Shown: positions 7,073 through 14,550, counted from the first letter of the stretch. The stretch is 22,135 nucleotides of DNA from Thermoproteales archaeon (GCA_027068725.1 JAMOMD010000459.1:1-22135), one strand, 5' to 3'. The notes: generated from the sequence alone by a model not told the origin. Made by a program: numbers and translations.

Positions 7073-7905
7073 GATTCAAAGATATCATTCTAGCAATCGC
7101 TACAGGAATATTATCGGCACTGCTCCTGTTAATAATAATGTGGATGCTAGTTGATATATTTATTAAAGGCGCAGAGCCATTCCTTGTAGAAGGTCTCAAG
7201 GTACTTGTAGCAAATCCTGTACTCTCACCAACAGCCAAGACGTATGGAGGTATAGGCCCAATGCTGTATGGTACCTTCCTGATTGTTGGATTTAGTGTAC
7301 TAATGGGATTACCAATAGGCTTCTTTACTGGACTATACCTGTACGAGAAGGAGGATAGTAAGTTTGCAAAAATATGCAGATCCTTCCTTGATATGCTTGT
7401 TGAGGCACCTACAATATGTTACGGCGTTGTTGTATACTTCACACTAGTACTATTAACAAGGACAGAAGCTGCGATATTTAGCTCTCTATGCTTGACCTTC
7501 ATTCTGGTACCCTATATTGCTATTCAGACATGTGATGTACTGAAGACACTGCCGCCAGAGCTTAAGGAGACGTGCTACTCGCTTGGTTTAGGCACATGGA
7601 GAACGTTGTGGGTCCTGATAAGGGCATGCTCGAGAGCTCTCGTAGCGAACATAATGGTGAGTATAGCTAGAATACTTGGAGAGACAGGTCCGCTCCTGAT
7701 AACAGCTCTACAAGTAGCTTACTGGGGTCCATGGATATTTGAACCATTTACAAGAAATGCGCCAGCACTAACAACATTCATTTATTTCGCAGCTTTCAGC
7801 CCATTCTCAAACATTGAAGCTCTTGGCTGGGCTGCATGTCTCGTATTGACACTAATAACGTTGACATTATTTGTAATTGCTAGAATAATAATGAGAAGTA
7901 GATAA
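7069..7905 (+). CDS. pstA: Phosphate ABC transporter permease PstA
   Basis: This 278-residue membrane protein is the second half of the phosphate channel. The ATPase-contact loop reads LKTLPPELKETCYSLGLGTW, followed by ARILGETGPLLITA, which is characteristic of PstA. EAPTICYGVVVYFT corresponds to the family stretch containing PSI(V)xG. The start ATG at 7069 overlaps the pstC stop and has GAGGAG six bases upstream, a good internal ribosome site. The gene ends 17 bases before the convergent end of asnS. No phoU-like gene follows or precedes the cluster in this window. Confidence 0.93.
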   Translation: MRFKDIILAIATGILSALLLLIIMWMLVDIFIKGAEPFLVEGLKVLVANPVLSPTAKTYGGIGPMLYGTFLIVGFSVLMGLPIGFFTGLYLYEKEDSKFAKICRSFLDMLVEAPTICYGVVVYFTLVLLTRTEAAIFSSLCLTFILVPYIAIQTCDVLKTLPPELKETCYSLGLGTWRTLWVLIRACSRALVANIMVSIARILGETGPLLITALQVAYWGPWIFEPFTRNAPALTTFIYFAAFSPFSNIEALGWAACLVLTLITLTLFVIARIIMRSR

Positions 7906-7912
7906 CACAAAG

Positions 7913-7917
7913 TTTTT
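7913..7917 (+). terminator. Possible T-run terminator after pstA
   Basis: TTTTT directly follows pstA in the 17-base convergent gap. Archaeal transcription commonly stops at short T-runs without a hairpin. The opposite strand offers only GAAAAAC, so asnS probably ends elsewhere. This is a weak call based on position and composition alone. Confidence 0.3.
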
Positions 7918-7922
7918 CGAAA

Positions 7923-9227
7923 CTAAGGTTTCACTCTTCTTATATCTCTTGGGAACGGAACTGCATCTCTTATATGATCTAGACCACATATCCACATAAC
8001 TAATCTATCAACTCCTAATCCAAAGCCAGCGTGAGGCACAGAACCATACTTTCTTAAGTCAATGTACCAGTAGTAGTCCTCTGGTCGTAATCCAAACTTC
8101 TTTATCTTTCTAACAAGCTCATCAGGATCCTCAATTCTCTCACCACCTCCAATAATTTCTCCATATCCTTCAGGAGCTAGCACATCGACTGACAATGTTC
8201 TCTTTGGATCCTGTGGATCGTTCTTATGATAGAATGCCTTAACTTCTTCAGGAAATCCATAGAGGTGTATGGGTGTGTCAAATTTCTGCATAAGAGCACG
8301 TTCCTCATCGGCGCCCAGATCGTCACCCCACTTTACGTTGAAGCCCATTTTCTGCAACATCTCTATAGCCTCATCATATAACACTCGTGGAAATGGTGGC
8401 TTTACTCTCTCTAACTTCTCAGTATCGCGTCCTAGTATAGACAACTCTTCGAGTCTCTCATCAAGCACCTTCCTGACAACGTGAGTTATCAGCTCTTCAC
8501 ACACGTTCATCACATCATGCAATCTTGCCCAAGCCATCTCAGCTTCTGCATGCCAAAACTCTGTGAGATGACGTCGAGTCCTCGATGGTTCAGCGCGAAA
8601 ACTTGGTGCGACAGTGTACACCTTCTCTAGTGAGTATATTAGTGCCTCAAGATAGAACTGTGCACTCTGCGTCAAGTACACGTCTTCTCTATCAAAGTAC
8701 TTTACTGGGAACAGTGTTGCTCCTCCTTCAACTGCAGCAGATACAAATATTGGACACTGAACTTCGTAGAAGCCTCTACTTCTGAAGTACTCGTGAATTG
8801 CCTCAAACACGGTGTGTCTTATCCTTAGCACGGCCCACATCTTTCTGCTTCTGATCCATAGATGCCTAACATCGAGCAAATACTCACTATCTGCCTGTGC
8901 CGCAGATGGATTAATTGGAAATGGCTCACCAACAAAGAACCAGATTACATCACTTACATGGACCTCCTTCCCTCCAGGTGCTCTCTGCTCTTCCTTAACA
9001 ACTCCCTTAACAATTATAGACGACTCAATGTTTAGCTTAGCTGCAATATCGTACACCTCTGGACGATCCTTAGCAAAAACTAGCTGAACAACACCTTCAC
9101 CATCTCTAAGTAGGACAAATATCTTGTCTCTAAACTCTCTTTTCCTATAGACCCATCCTCTTAGTACTACCTCATCTCCAGGCTTAGCAAACTGTAGAAC
9201 CTGCTTTGTTGTCCAGATTGTGTACAT
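7923..9227 (-). CDS. asnS: Asparaginyl-tRNA synthetase
   Basis: This 434-residue class II synthetase charges tRNA-Asn. An OB-fold anticodon-binding domain spans about residues 18-100 (VVLRGWVYRKREFRDKIFVL). The catalytic domain has motif 2 FRAEPSRTRRHLTEFW (210-225) followed by HAEAEMAW, and motif 3 GFGLGVDRLVMWI (401-413). EGGATLFPVKYF and the SRTRRHLTEF form of motif 2 mark AsnRS; archaeal AspRS instead has a form like HxTxRHLNE. Length matches archaeal AsnRS. Its presence implies at least one direct route to Asn-tRNA. It is a single-gene transcript, convergent with pstA, with its own TATA box and an almost leaderless start. Confidence 0.93.
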   Translation of the reverse strand: MYTIWTTKQVLQFAKPGDEVVLRGWVYRKREFRDKIFVLLRDGEGVVQLVFAKDRPEVYDIAAKLNIESSIIVKGVVKEEQRAPGGKEVHVSDVIWFFVGEPFPINPSAAQADSEYLLDVRHLWIRSRKMWAVLRIRHTVFEAIHEYFRSRGFYEVQCPIFVSAAVEGGATLFPVKYFDREDVYLTQSAQFYLEALIYSLEKVYTVAPSFRAEPSRTRRHLTEFWHAEAEMAWARLHDVMNVCEELITHVVRKVLDERLEELSILGRDTEKLERVKPPFPRVLYDEAIEMLQKMGFNVKWGDDLGADEERALMQKFDTPIHLYGFPEEVKAFYHKNDPQDPKRTLSVDVLAPEGYGEIIGGGERIEDPDELVRKIKKFGLRPEDYYWYIDLRKYGSVPHAGFGLGVDRLVMWICGLDHIRDAVPFPRDIRRVKP

Positions 9228-9250
9228 TCAGAAGAGACAAGTCTAGTTCA

Positions 9251-9260
9251 TTAAAAATAA
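9251..9260 (-). promoter_or_regulatory. TATA box for asnS
   Basis: On the minus strand this reads TTATTTTTAA, centred about 28 bases upstream of the ATG at 9227. The predicted start near 9229 leaves essentially no leader. The rest of the gap to 9304 has nothing I can assign. Confidence 0.5.
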
Positions 9261-9304
9261 TGTTTTCAGCATGGCTCCTGTACCTGCACTAGAGAATCGG
9301 TACA

Positions 9305-9595
9305 CTACTCTGAGGAGGGCGTCTCAGTATAGATCTCGCTCACTATCAGATTTGCATCATGTATAGGACACTTCTCCTGTGCTACAGCACCTACATGATC
9401 TCCTTCTCTAAAGACCCTTCTTATCGTGTAGCTACAGTAAGGACACTTGAGCACAGTTATAGCTTTTCCTGTAACTGTCTCAATACTGACAAACATGGTC
9501 TTTCTCATGAACATGTACGTGACAAAGATCAGAATCATCATTAGGCTTAACGAGAGAGCCATGAACAGCGCGTAGAGCTCTGTTACGGATATCAC
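9305..9595 (-). CDS. Small membrane-anchored protein with CPYC zinc-ribbon-like motif, unknown function
   Basis: I do not recognise a named family for this 96-residue protein. It has one N-terminal hydrophobic segment at about residues 7-29, then a soluble part with LKCPYCSYTIRR (CPYC at about 51-54) and a later KCPIHD. The CX2C pair plus a later C and H could bind zinc, or the CPYC could be redox-active. The start is GTG at 9595, overlapping the stop of the preceding DUF1512-like gene by 4 bases (GTGA), so the two form a coupled operon and their products may work together at the membrane. Confidence 0.7.
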   Translation of the reverse strand: MISVTELYALFMALSLSLMMILIFVTYMFMRKTMFVSIETVTGKAITVLKCPYCSYTIRRVFREGDHVGAVAQEKCPIHDANLIVSEIYTETPSSE

Positions 9596-10785
9596 TGAGC
9601 TACACCTATGGTATTTCCAACTCCTATAAATAAAACTTCTTCGCCTTCTTTCGCAACTTGTTCAATAATCTTACAAACTCTTTCAACAGCTTTATTCGTA
9701 GCCTCGGCAATGTCCTTAGTCATCAGTGTGAGTGCCTCAGGCATGCTCATCTTTATCAGTACTGCATAGATCGGTATCCTGTACTTTGTTGCTAATGTCT
9801 CTATGTTAAACTTCTCAACACCTATTCCGCCAATTGCTACGCCAATACCCTCAGTTATGGTACCAGTCTTCTCTCCCTCTAACTTGAGGGCAGCATCGAC
9901 GGTTATTATTGCACGTGGTTTGACCCCACAGTGCTCTATTAGGTATGTCACAGCATCGTCTAACCTACCTGTAGAGGAGCCAGGTCCAAGAGCCTTTATG
10001 ACGTAGACTATCCTTCCCTTGTACCTACATCTTGCTATGTAAGTATCTTCGACAGAGTGCGAAAGCGGCTCAACGCTCTCGCATTTTTCTCTCAAGAACT
10101 TGAAAGCTGTCAATGGTCCTGCGCTGTCTCCTATTGGCTGTCCCTTAATGAAGGCGTTTATTGCACCGCTTATCGCATTGACTGCCTCCTTTATCTGAGG
10201 TATGACCATGTATATCTGTAGCAGAATGTAGAAGTTTCTGTACTTCATGCCGAGCCTGTAGTAGTGCATCACTATCTTGTATATCAGGTTGAGACTACGC
10301 AGAGCCTCGACGCTGCTCACAATGTTCTGTATTACATGTTTATCGACAGGTATGAGCCTCCTTATAGCATCCTCAAGCTCCTTGTTATACAGTGTTATTA
10401 TGTGCTTAAGCTTGTTCACTATACCCTGCGTCTCAAGCTCAGTCGGCTGAATTAGCACATACTCTATTAGATCCTTTATTTTACTCTCTATGTCTTTCCT
10501 AGTCACGTTCTGTATATTATTCTTTCTAACGATATTCTCTATAGTATTTACAACACTTGTAAAACTTTGATTTAATACTCGCCCAAGATCAGATAGCAGT
10601 CTATTAATTGTTCCAGATAGACGAAGAAGCTGATAGTAGTCTCCAAATACTAGCGGAAATATGAAAAATGCAAATATTAGAAACAGCCACCAGAGCCAGT
10701 TATAGAGATAGTAGTTTGAAGTCTGGCGCGTAGCTTCCTGAAGAGATACCATCAGTGCATGCAATGCCAACATTACCTCTTGCAT
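9592..10785 (-). CDS. DUF1512-like membrane-anchored archaeal protein, unknown function
   Basis: This 397-residue protein resembles the archaeal DUF1512 family; that assignment is from memory of the family and is not certain. One strongly hydrophobic segment lies at about residues 28-49 (YNWLWWLFLIFAFFIFPLVF). It is followed by a long helical region to about 210, then an alpha/beta C-terminal domain with KALGPGSSTGRLDDAV, RAIITVDAALKLEGEKTG, EGIGVAIGGIGVEK and the terminal FIGVGNTIG. The glycine-rich and acidic C-terminal motifs look like a ligand-binding or catalytic domain. The TATA box at 10801-10808 suggests transcription starts inside the first codons, so M5 (10773) may be the true start. 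It is followed by the CPYC membrane protein with a 4-base overlap. Confidence 0.75.
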   Translation of the reverse strand: MQEVMLALHALMVSLQEATRQTSNYYLYNWLWWLFLIFAFFIFPLVFGDYYQLLRLSGTINRLLSDLGRVLNQSFTSVVNTIENIVRKNNIQNVTRKDIESKIKDLIEYVLIQPTELETQGIVNKLKHIITLYNKELEDAIRRLIPVDKHVIQNIVSSVEALRSLNLIYKIVMHYYRLGMKYRNFYILLQIYMVIPQIKEAVNAISGAINAFIKGQPIGDSAGPLTAFKFLREKCESVEPLSHSVEDTYIARCRYKGRIVYVIKALGPGSSTGRLDDAVTYLIEHCGVKPRAIITVDAALKLEGEKTGTITEGIGVAIGGIGVEKFNIETLATKYRIPIYAVLIKMSMPEALTLMTKDIAEATNKAVERVCKIIEQVAKEGEEVLFIGVGNTIGVAQ

Positions 10786-10800
10786 TACGGCTACCTCTAA

Positions 10801-10840
10801 TATTTAAACATATGCCGCTGAGCTGATGTAACTTTAAAAG
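10801..10840. promoter_or_regulatory. Divergent promoters of the DUF1512-like gene and trm112
   Basis: Two TATA boxes face away from each other in this 79-base gap. TATTTAAA (10801-10808) serves the minus-strand gene, with a predicted start near 10778. ACTTTAAAAG (10831-10840) serves the plus-strand gene, with a predicted start near 10862, three bases before its ATG. Confidence 0.55.
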
Positions 10841-10864
10841 TAACACAAGCCTCACAAAACCGTA

Positions 10865-11278
10865 ATGAAGTATCGACTAATGGACATCCTCGCCTGTCCC
10901 TATGACAAGACGTTTCCCCTCGTTCTAATAGTCATAGAAGAGAAAGAGTACCCTGAAAGGAAATACGAATGGGAAAAGAAGCCCTTCTGTGAGGAGTACT
11001 GCGGGCTCTTGAAGAAGAGCATTAAGGAAGTAGGCGAGTCTGCTCCTTGTGAAGAATGTATAAAGAAGGAAGTTGTCACAGGTGTACTATACTGTCCATC
11101 CTGTGGACGATGGTATCCCATAAAGGAAGAAATACCAATATTACTACCTGACGAGCTTAGAAGTCAAAAAGAGGATATAGAGTTTCTACAGTCAATTAAA
11201 GAGAAACTTGAGAAAGCAGCACCCGATCTTGCGCAGAAAATTCTATACGAAGGAAAGCCATTTAATATCAAACAGTAA
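10865..11278 (+). CDS. trm112: Trm112-like methyltransferase-activating protein
   Basis: This 137-residue protein matches the Trm112/UPF0434 family. That family consists of small zinc-binding partners that stabilise class I methyltransferases acting on tRNA, rRNA and release factor. Family marks are MDILACPYDK at the N-terminus and VLYCPSCGRWYPIKEEIPIL followed by LPDE. C11 and the pair C77/C80 sit where yeast Trm112 zinc ligands lie. The region between them (about residues 25-70) carries two further pairs, C42/C46 and C62/C65, which may bind a second metal. It stands alone between a divergent operon and the convergent rpoD, and its mRNA is predicted leaderless. Confidence 0.85.
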   Translation: MKYRLMDILACPYDKTFPLVLIVIEEKEYPERKYEWEKKPFCEEYCGLLKKSIKEVGESAPCEECIKKEVVTGVLYCPSCGRWYPIKEEIPILLPDELRSQKEDIEFLQSIKEKLEKAAPDLAQKILYEGKPFNIKQ

Positions 11279-11298
11279 ATTAGTACTAAACAACTTAA

Positions 11299-12177
11299 TT
11301 ACTCACCCCTAGTCTCTACTTGCTGAGCTTCCTCAGATACTTGCTCCTTCTCGCTCGCTAGTTTATACTTTGTTATTTCTATCTCCAAAGTTTCTAAGAA
11401 GTCTTCAAACTTCTTTCTAAATATCCTAAATGCCTCTTCTACAAGATCTCTCATAGGCATGTTTCCAAAAGATTCTATCCAGAACACATACGTATTCTCT
11501 TTCCAATCAACTTTCAGCGCACCTTCACATACTTGCTCACAGGTCTTCCATCTATTGAATGTACATTTCTCAACATCAACTATGCTTAGCTTATCATCTT
11601 TCCAGTCAATTGCCTCCGGACAAATTTCTTTACATAATTCATAGCACTTCCTATTAGAAGGATCGACAACTGTCACCTGCGGATAGTAGTAGTATGCAGC
11701 TAGACAGGCTTGCCATTTTACATGTTCTCTTGCTCTGCCGAGCCTAGCATATGCTTCAAGTATTATTCTCTGTCCTTTAGCAAGCTTGACAATTGGTATA
11801 TCCTCGTATACTGGGCCAAAGTCAGGGTCTTCAGGTTTTAGATCTCTACTATACACGACCATCGGCTCCTTAGCCTCGACTTGAAGCTCGAGCTTCACTG
11901 TGCACTGCGAAGGATCAACTATGCCTTCTTCACACTCTTCTATCTTTGGTAACTTCTTCAAGTCCGTCTTCAGGGGAATCATTGCTAGCCTATGTGCAAG
12001 CACTTCATCGAACATGACCGATGTATTGTCCAGTATAACAACCTCGTCTATTGCTAAGACAGGAACATCCGCAATAAGTACTCTCCTAAAAGCGTTGATT
12101 AGAGGCGGAGTTAGTCCCGAAACTACGAACTTCAGATATCTATCGCTTCGCTCTAGTATCCTAACTTCGATGGGCAT
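11299..12177 (-). CDS. rpoD: DNA-directed RNA polymerase subunit D (Rpo3), with ferredoxin-like domain
   Basis: This 292-residue protein is the archaeal counterpart of eukaryotic Rpb3 and bacterial alpha, the assembly platform of RNA polymerase with subunit L. The N-terminal half has LTPPLINAFRRVLIADVPV and DEVLAHRLAMIPL, both classical for this subunit. An inserted ferredoxin-like domain at about residues 170-225 has cysteines 178, 182, 186, 205, 213 and 217. The dimerisation domain resumes with FWIESFGNMPMRDLVEEAF. The cysteine spacing (CX3CX3CP, then CX7CX3C) differs from the ferredoxin CX2CX2CX3CP. A charged tail of about 20 residues follows the fold. It lies 61 bases from the L24e gene on the same strand. 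Confidence 0.95.
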   Translation of the reverse strand: MPIEVRILERSDRYLKFVVSGLTPPLINAFRRVLIADVPVLAIDEVVILDNTSVMFDEVLAHRLAMIPLKTDLKKLPKIEECEEGIVDPSQCTVKLELQVEAKEPMVVYSRDLKPEDPDFGPVYEDIPIVKLAKGQRIILEAYARLGRAREHVKWQACLAAYYYYPQVTVVDPSNRKCYELCKEICPEAIDWKDDKLSIVDVEKCTFNRWKTCEQVCEGALKVDWKENTYVFWIESFGNMPMRDLVEEAFRIFRKKFEDFLETLEIEITKYKLASEKEQVSEEAQQVETRGE

Positions 12178-12201
12178 TCAGGCGAAGTGTAAAATTTGAA
12201 C

Positions 12202-12210
12202 AGTAATAAA
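12202..12210 (-). promoter_or_regulatory. TATA box for rpoD
   Basis: On the minus strand this reads GTTTATTAC, centred about 29 bases upstream of the ATG at 12177. It suggests that rpoD has its own almost leaderless transcript besides any read-through from the L24e gene. Confidence 0.45.
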
Positions 12211-12238
12211 CTATTCTCGAGCAGAGAAAATTCCTAAC

Positions 12239-12466
12239 CTAAGACTGGGACTGAGCGGTCGAGGGCTTCTTTTCCTTCTGCTTCTGCATCTTTCTCTGCA
12301 TCTTCCTTATCCATGTCTGCTTGCGTGGATCACGCTTGAACTTTATCATGCTTACGAAACATCTTCTACTGCAGAATCTGAGTATTGTTCCGTCTGTCTT
12401 AACGTACATTAGGCCGTATCCTGGCGGTATGGGGGCTCCACAGAACGAGCACTTGTACACCTTCAT
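12239..12466 (-). CDS. rpl24e: 50S ribosomal protein L24e
   Basis: This 75-residue zinc-finger protein of the large ribosomal subunit has the full L24e pattern: C6-x2-C9 in KCSFCGAPIPPGYGLMYVK, then FCSRRC (C32, C36), then FKRDPRKQTWIRK. The basic C-terminus is lysine- and glutamine-rich. Length is normal for archaeal L24e. A TATA element (ATTTTTAAAT on the minus strand, around 12500) lies about 37 bases upstream of the ATG. The usual neighbours (S28e, L7ae, nucleoside diphosphate kinase) are not adjacent here; rpoD follows instead. Confidence 0.96.
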   Translation of the reverse strand: MKVYKCSFCGAPIPPGYGLMYVKTDGTILRFCSRRCFVSMIKFKRDPRKQTWIRKMQRKMQKQKEKKPSTAQSQS

Positions 12467-12579
12467 CTTCTATCGAGAGGGTTCCCGTGAACTTACTTAT
12501 TTAAAAATATTCCTCGCGAAGATTCGCACACAGAGAACGACTTTTGTATCAGATATACAGTTTTTATAAGTTGACTATC

Positions 12580-13836
12580 ATGAGGGTTGCATTCGTATCA
12601 ACGTTCCCGCCAGCTAAGTGTGGAATAGCGGAGTACACGTACGATCTTGCTAGTGCAATGTTACAGCTGCTTAGAGGAAGGATAAGTATAACGGTATTTA
12701 GGTTTAATGTTAAGGAAGGAACATCGCAAGATACGTACGAGAACCTTGAGCTAGTACGCACAGTTGATGTAGGCATCGCTGGTCAGCCCGACTATGGTAA
12801 GATACTGAACGAAGTCTCGAGAGAAGGACAATTTGATGTTATTCACATACAGCACGAGTACAGTATCTTTCCCGCAGATGCTAAGTTCCTAGACTTTCTA
12901 AGAGAACTGAAGAGACACTGTTGTCAACTAATTGTAACATTACATAATGTTAGACATCCGCTGCACTATCCTGGAATAGAGAAGTTTCAGCGTAAACTAT
13001 GTGAGATCGTTGACGTAGTCATAGTACATAGCTCACTTCAGGAGATGGAGCTCCTTCATCAGGGAGCTTCTCAAGATAAGATAGTCAGAATACCACATGG
13101 CACTAGAATAGCTAGACTGGTAAGTAAGCTAGATGCTCTTAAAGAACTCAACCTGAACATTCCAAGCAACTTCAAGATAATACTAGTACAGGGATTCCTT
13201 AGGAGAGACAAAGGACTACACATAGTGCTAGAGGCAATGGATCTCTTACTGAACAAGTACAATTACCGCGAAGCCGTGCTACTTGTTGCAGGTCAGATAC
13301 AGGGACCCGAAGCAAACAAAGATTATGTGACAGAGTTTCTGAACAAGCTTAAGAGGATAGAAGGACACTTCATTGTACTTAACAAGTACCTGACTAGAAG
13401 AGAGATAGATCTAGTATACTCAGCTGCTGACCTGATAGTATTCCCCTACGTAGACGTCTCAGGAGATATTGGCGTCAGTGGAGCCTTTCACCTAGCCCTT
13501 GGAAGCTTCAAGCCTATACTATGTGCACGCGTGCCAAGACTCATAGAGTGTTATGAACTAGCTCCAAGACTAACATTTCCACCACAGAACCCTGAAGCAC
13601 TTGCAGCAAAGATGTATCTAGTATTGACAAATTACGAGAGAGTACTAAGCTACATGAAACCTCTGATACAGTATGCGCACGAGACAAATTGGATAAATGT
13701 AGCAAAAATACACCTAAGACTATATGCTGGAGAAGAACCATACATGGTAGATCTACATTACGAGAAACTGCCACACAAGACAGAGTACATTAAAGTTAGT
13801 AAGAAAGTACCATCCTCAAAATCTACAAGTGTCTAA
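12580..13836 (+). CDS. GT4-like glycosyltransferase
   Basis: This 418-residue protein has a GT-B glycosyltransferase fold. The N-terminus MRVAFVSTFPPAKCGIAEYT is a family hallmark and fixes the start at ATG 12580; an upstream in-frame ATG at 12544 would add 12 atypical residues. IHIQHEYSIFP and VIVHSSLQEMELL follow, then KIVRIPHGT and the second-domain opening LVQGFLRRDKGLHIVLEAM. The donor-site region reads VDVSGDIGVSGAFHLALGS, where classical GT4 enzymes have an EX7E motif; the two glutamates are absent. The sugar donor and acceptor are unknown. A GH130-type gene lies 750 bases downstream, suggesting a shared mannose-type glycan or glycoside pathway. The 3' end overlaps the convergent archease gene by 4 bases. 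Confidence 0.85.
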   Translation: MRVAFVSTFPPAKCGIAEYTYDLASAMLQLLRGRISITVFRFNVKEGTSQDTYENLELVRTVDVGIAGQPDYGKILNEVSREGQFDVIHIQHEYSIFPADAKFLDFLRELKRHCCQLIVTLHNVRHPLHYPGIEKFQRKLCEIVDVVIVHSSLQEMELLHQGASQDKIVRIPHGTRIARLVSKLDALKELNLNIPSNFKIILVQGFLRRDKGLHIVLEAMDLLLNKYNYREAVLLVAGQIQGPEANKDYVTEFLNKLKRIEGHFIVLNKYLTRREIDLVYSAADLIVFPYVDVSGDIGVSGAFHLALGSFKPILCARVPRLIECYELAPRLTFPPQNPEALAAKMYLVLTNYERVLSYMKPLIQYAHETNWINVAKIHLRLYAGEEPYMVDLHYEKLPHKTEYIKVSKKVPSSKSTSV

Positions 13837-14291
13837 ATATCGACAACATACTGAATTCTCCACATTGAATCAACTTGCTTAATCTCCATCATGTGATAAG
13901 TCATGGCCTTTATTATAGTTCCCTTGAACCCATGCTTATTCTTATCATAATCCTCTCCTAAAAGCACTGCTTTCAACCTGTATTTATCATCCTCTTTTAC
14001 TATCTCTAACTTCTCTATTTTCCCAAAAGCAAAGTTCTCAGCATCTAACCTATACAAAAGCTCGTCTATCCAATTAAATAACAGTTGTTCCAGGTCTATC
14101 CCCTCAACTTCAACTTCTATACGTTTCTTTGGCTCAACCTTTGATGTGTCATAGATAAAGTTAGCAAAACCGTAGGCAGCATTCTCGAATGCCTCTTCCA
14201 AAGAACAGCCATATGCTATTATCATTACATCTGCTGTGTGTTCTGCATATTCGAAGGGCTTCTCTATTTTACAAATGTTCTGGCTAGACAT
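13833..14291 (-). CDS. Archease (RtcB RNA-ligase cofactor)
   Basis: This 152-residue protein matches archease. Archease activates the tRNA ligase RtcB, which joins tRNA exons after intron excision. Diagnostic parts are FEYAEHTADVMIIAYGCSLE (AEHTAD near residues 16-21), EEAFENAAYGFANFIYD, a middle with LLFNWIDELLYRLDAE, and the C-terminal GTIIKAMTYHMMEI then WRIQYVVDI. The acidic residues at D20 and the C-terminal D151 fit the family's metal site. A TATA box (TTTATAAT, 14323-14330 on the minus strand) lies about 35 bases upstream. It is next to the intron-containing tRNA-Trp gene. RtcB is not in this window. Confidence 0.93.
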   Translation of the reverse strand: MSSQNICKIEKPFEYAEHTADVMIIAYGCSLEEAFENAAYGFANFIYDTSKVEPKKRIEVEVEGIDLEQLLFNWIDELLYRLDAENFAFGKIEKLEIVKEDDKYRLKAVLLGEDYDKNKHGFKGTIIKAMTYHMMEIKQVDSMWRIQYVVDI

Positions 14292-14372
14292 AGCTCTTCG
14301 AGAGTTTTCTAGTTGATGATTAATTATAAAGGTTGATGTTGTTAAGAAGTTTCTTTAAATGTTAGAAGTTGG

Positions 14373-14475
14373 TGGGCCCGCCGGGATTTGAACCCGGGAC
14401 CTACGGGTCTGGAGCTACGGCCGGCCCCAGTGTAGAGGGACCGTCCGCCGCTCTACCTTGCTGAGCTACGGGCCC
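14373..14475 (-). tRNA. tRNA-Trp (anticodon CCA) with non-canonical intron
   Basis: The reverse complement gives acceptor GGGCCCG/CGGGCCC, TA, D stem GCTC/GAGC, variable AGGTC and T arm CCGGG-TTCAAAT-CCCGG. The anticodon arm is complete only if 29 bases are removed after base 30; the stem is then GCGGG/CCCGT and the loop CTCCAGA (anticodon CCA, tryptophan). The discriminator is A, as expected for tryptophan, and CCA is encoded at 14370-14372. Mature length is 74 bases. GACTTAAAAG on the minus strand near 14510-14519 is the likely TATA box. Confidence 0.94.
14416..14444 (-). other. tRNA-Trp intron at position 30/31 with bulge-helix-bulge splice site
   Basis: The 29-base intron makes a complete bulge-helix-bulge motif with the exons. 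The outer helix is GAG (bases 22-24) with CTC (32-34). The central 4-base-pair helix is CGGC (25-28) with GCCG near the intron 3' end. The bulges are GGA (cut GG/A) and TAG (cut TA/G). The inner helix is CGGTCCC/GGGGCCG around an 8-base loop. Cutting there restores a perfect anticodon stem, so the boundaries are strongly supported. Confidence 0.88.
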
Positions 14476-14550
14476 TATCTATCGTTTAGGCTACTTGTCA
14501 ATTGACTTTTAAGTCTTTCTTTAGAGACCTCGTGATCGTGTTTTAGAAGG

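Noticed and set aside
3953..7920. The 12-mer AAAGTTTTTCGA occurs just beyond both ends of the pst cluster (3953-3964 and 7909-7920)
   Set aside because: It is tempting as an insertion scar, but several matching 12-mer pairs are expected by chance in a window this size and the sequence is a T-run.
12544..12579. Upstream ATG for the glycosyltransferase
   Set aside because: The 12 extra residues do not fit the family, whose N-terminus begins exactly at ATG 12580.
14521..14528. A further copy of TTAGAGAC, half of the thiC palindrome, upstream of the GH130-type and tRNA-Trp genes
   Set aside because: No matching second arm is present, and another copy lies inside the 18829 coding region, so a lone 8-mer is not informative.
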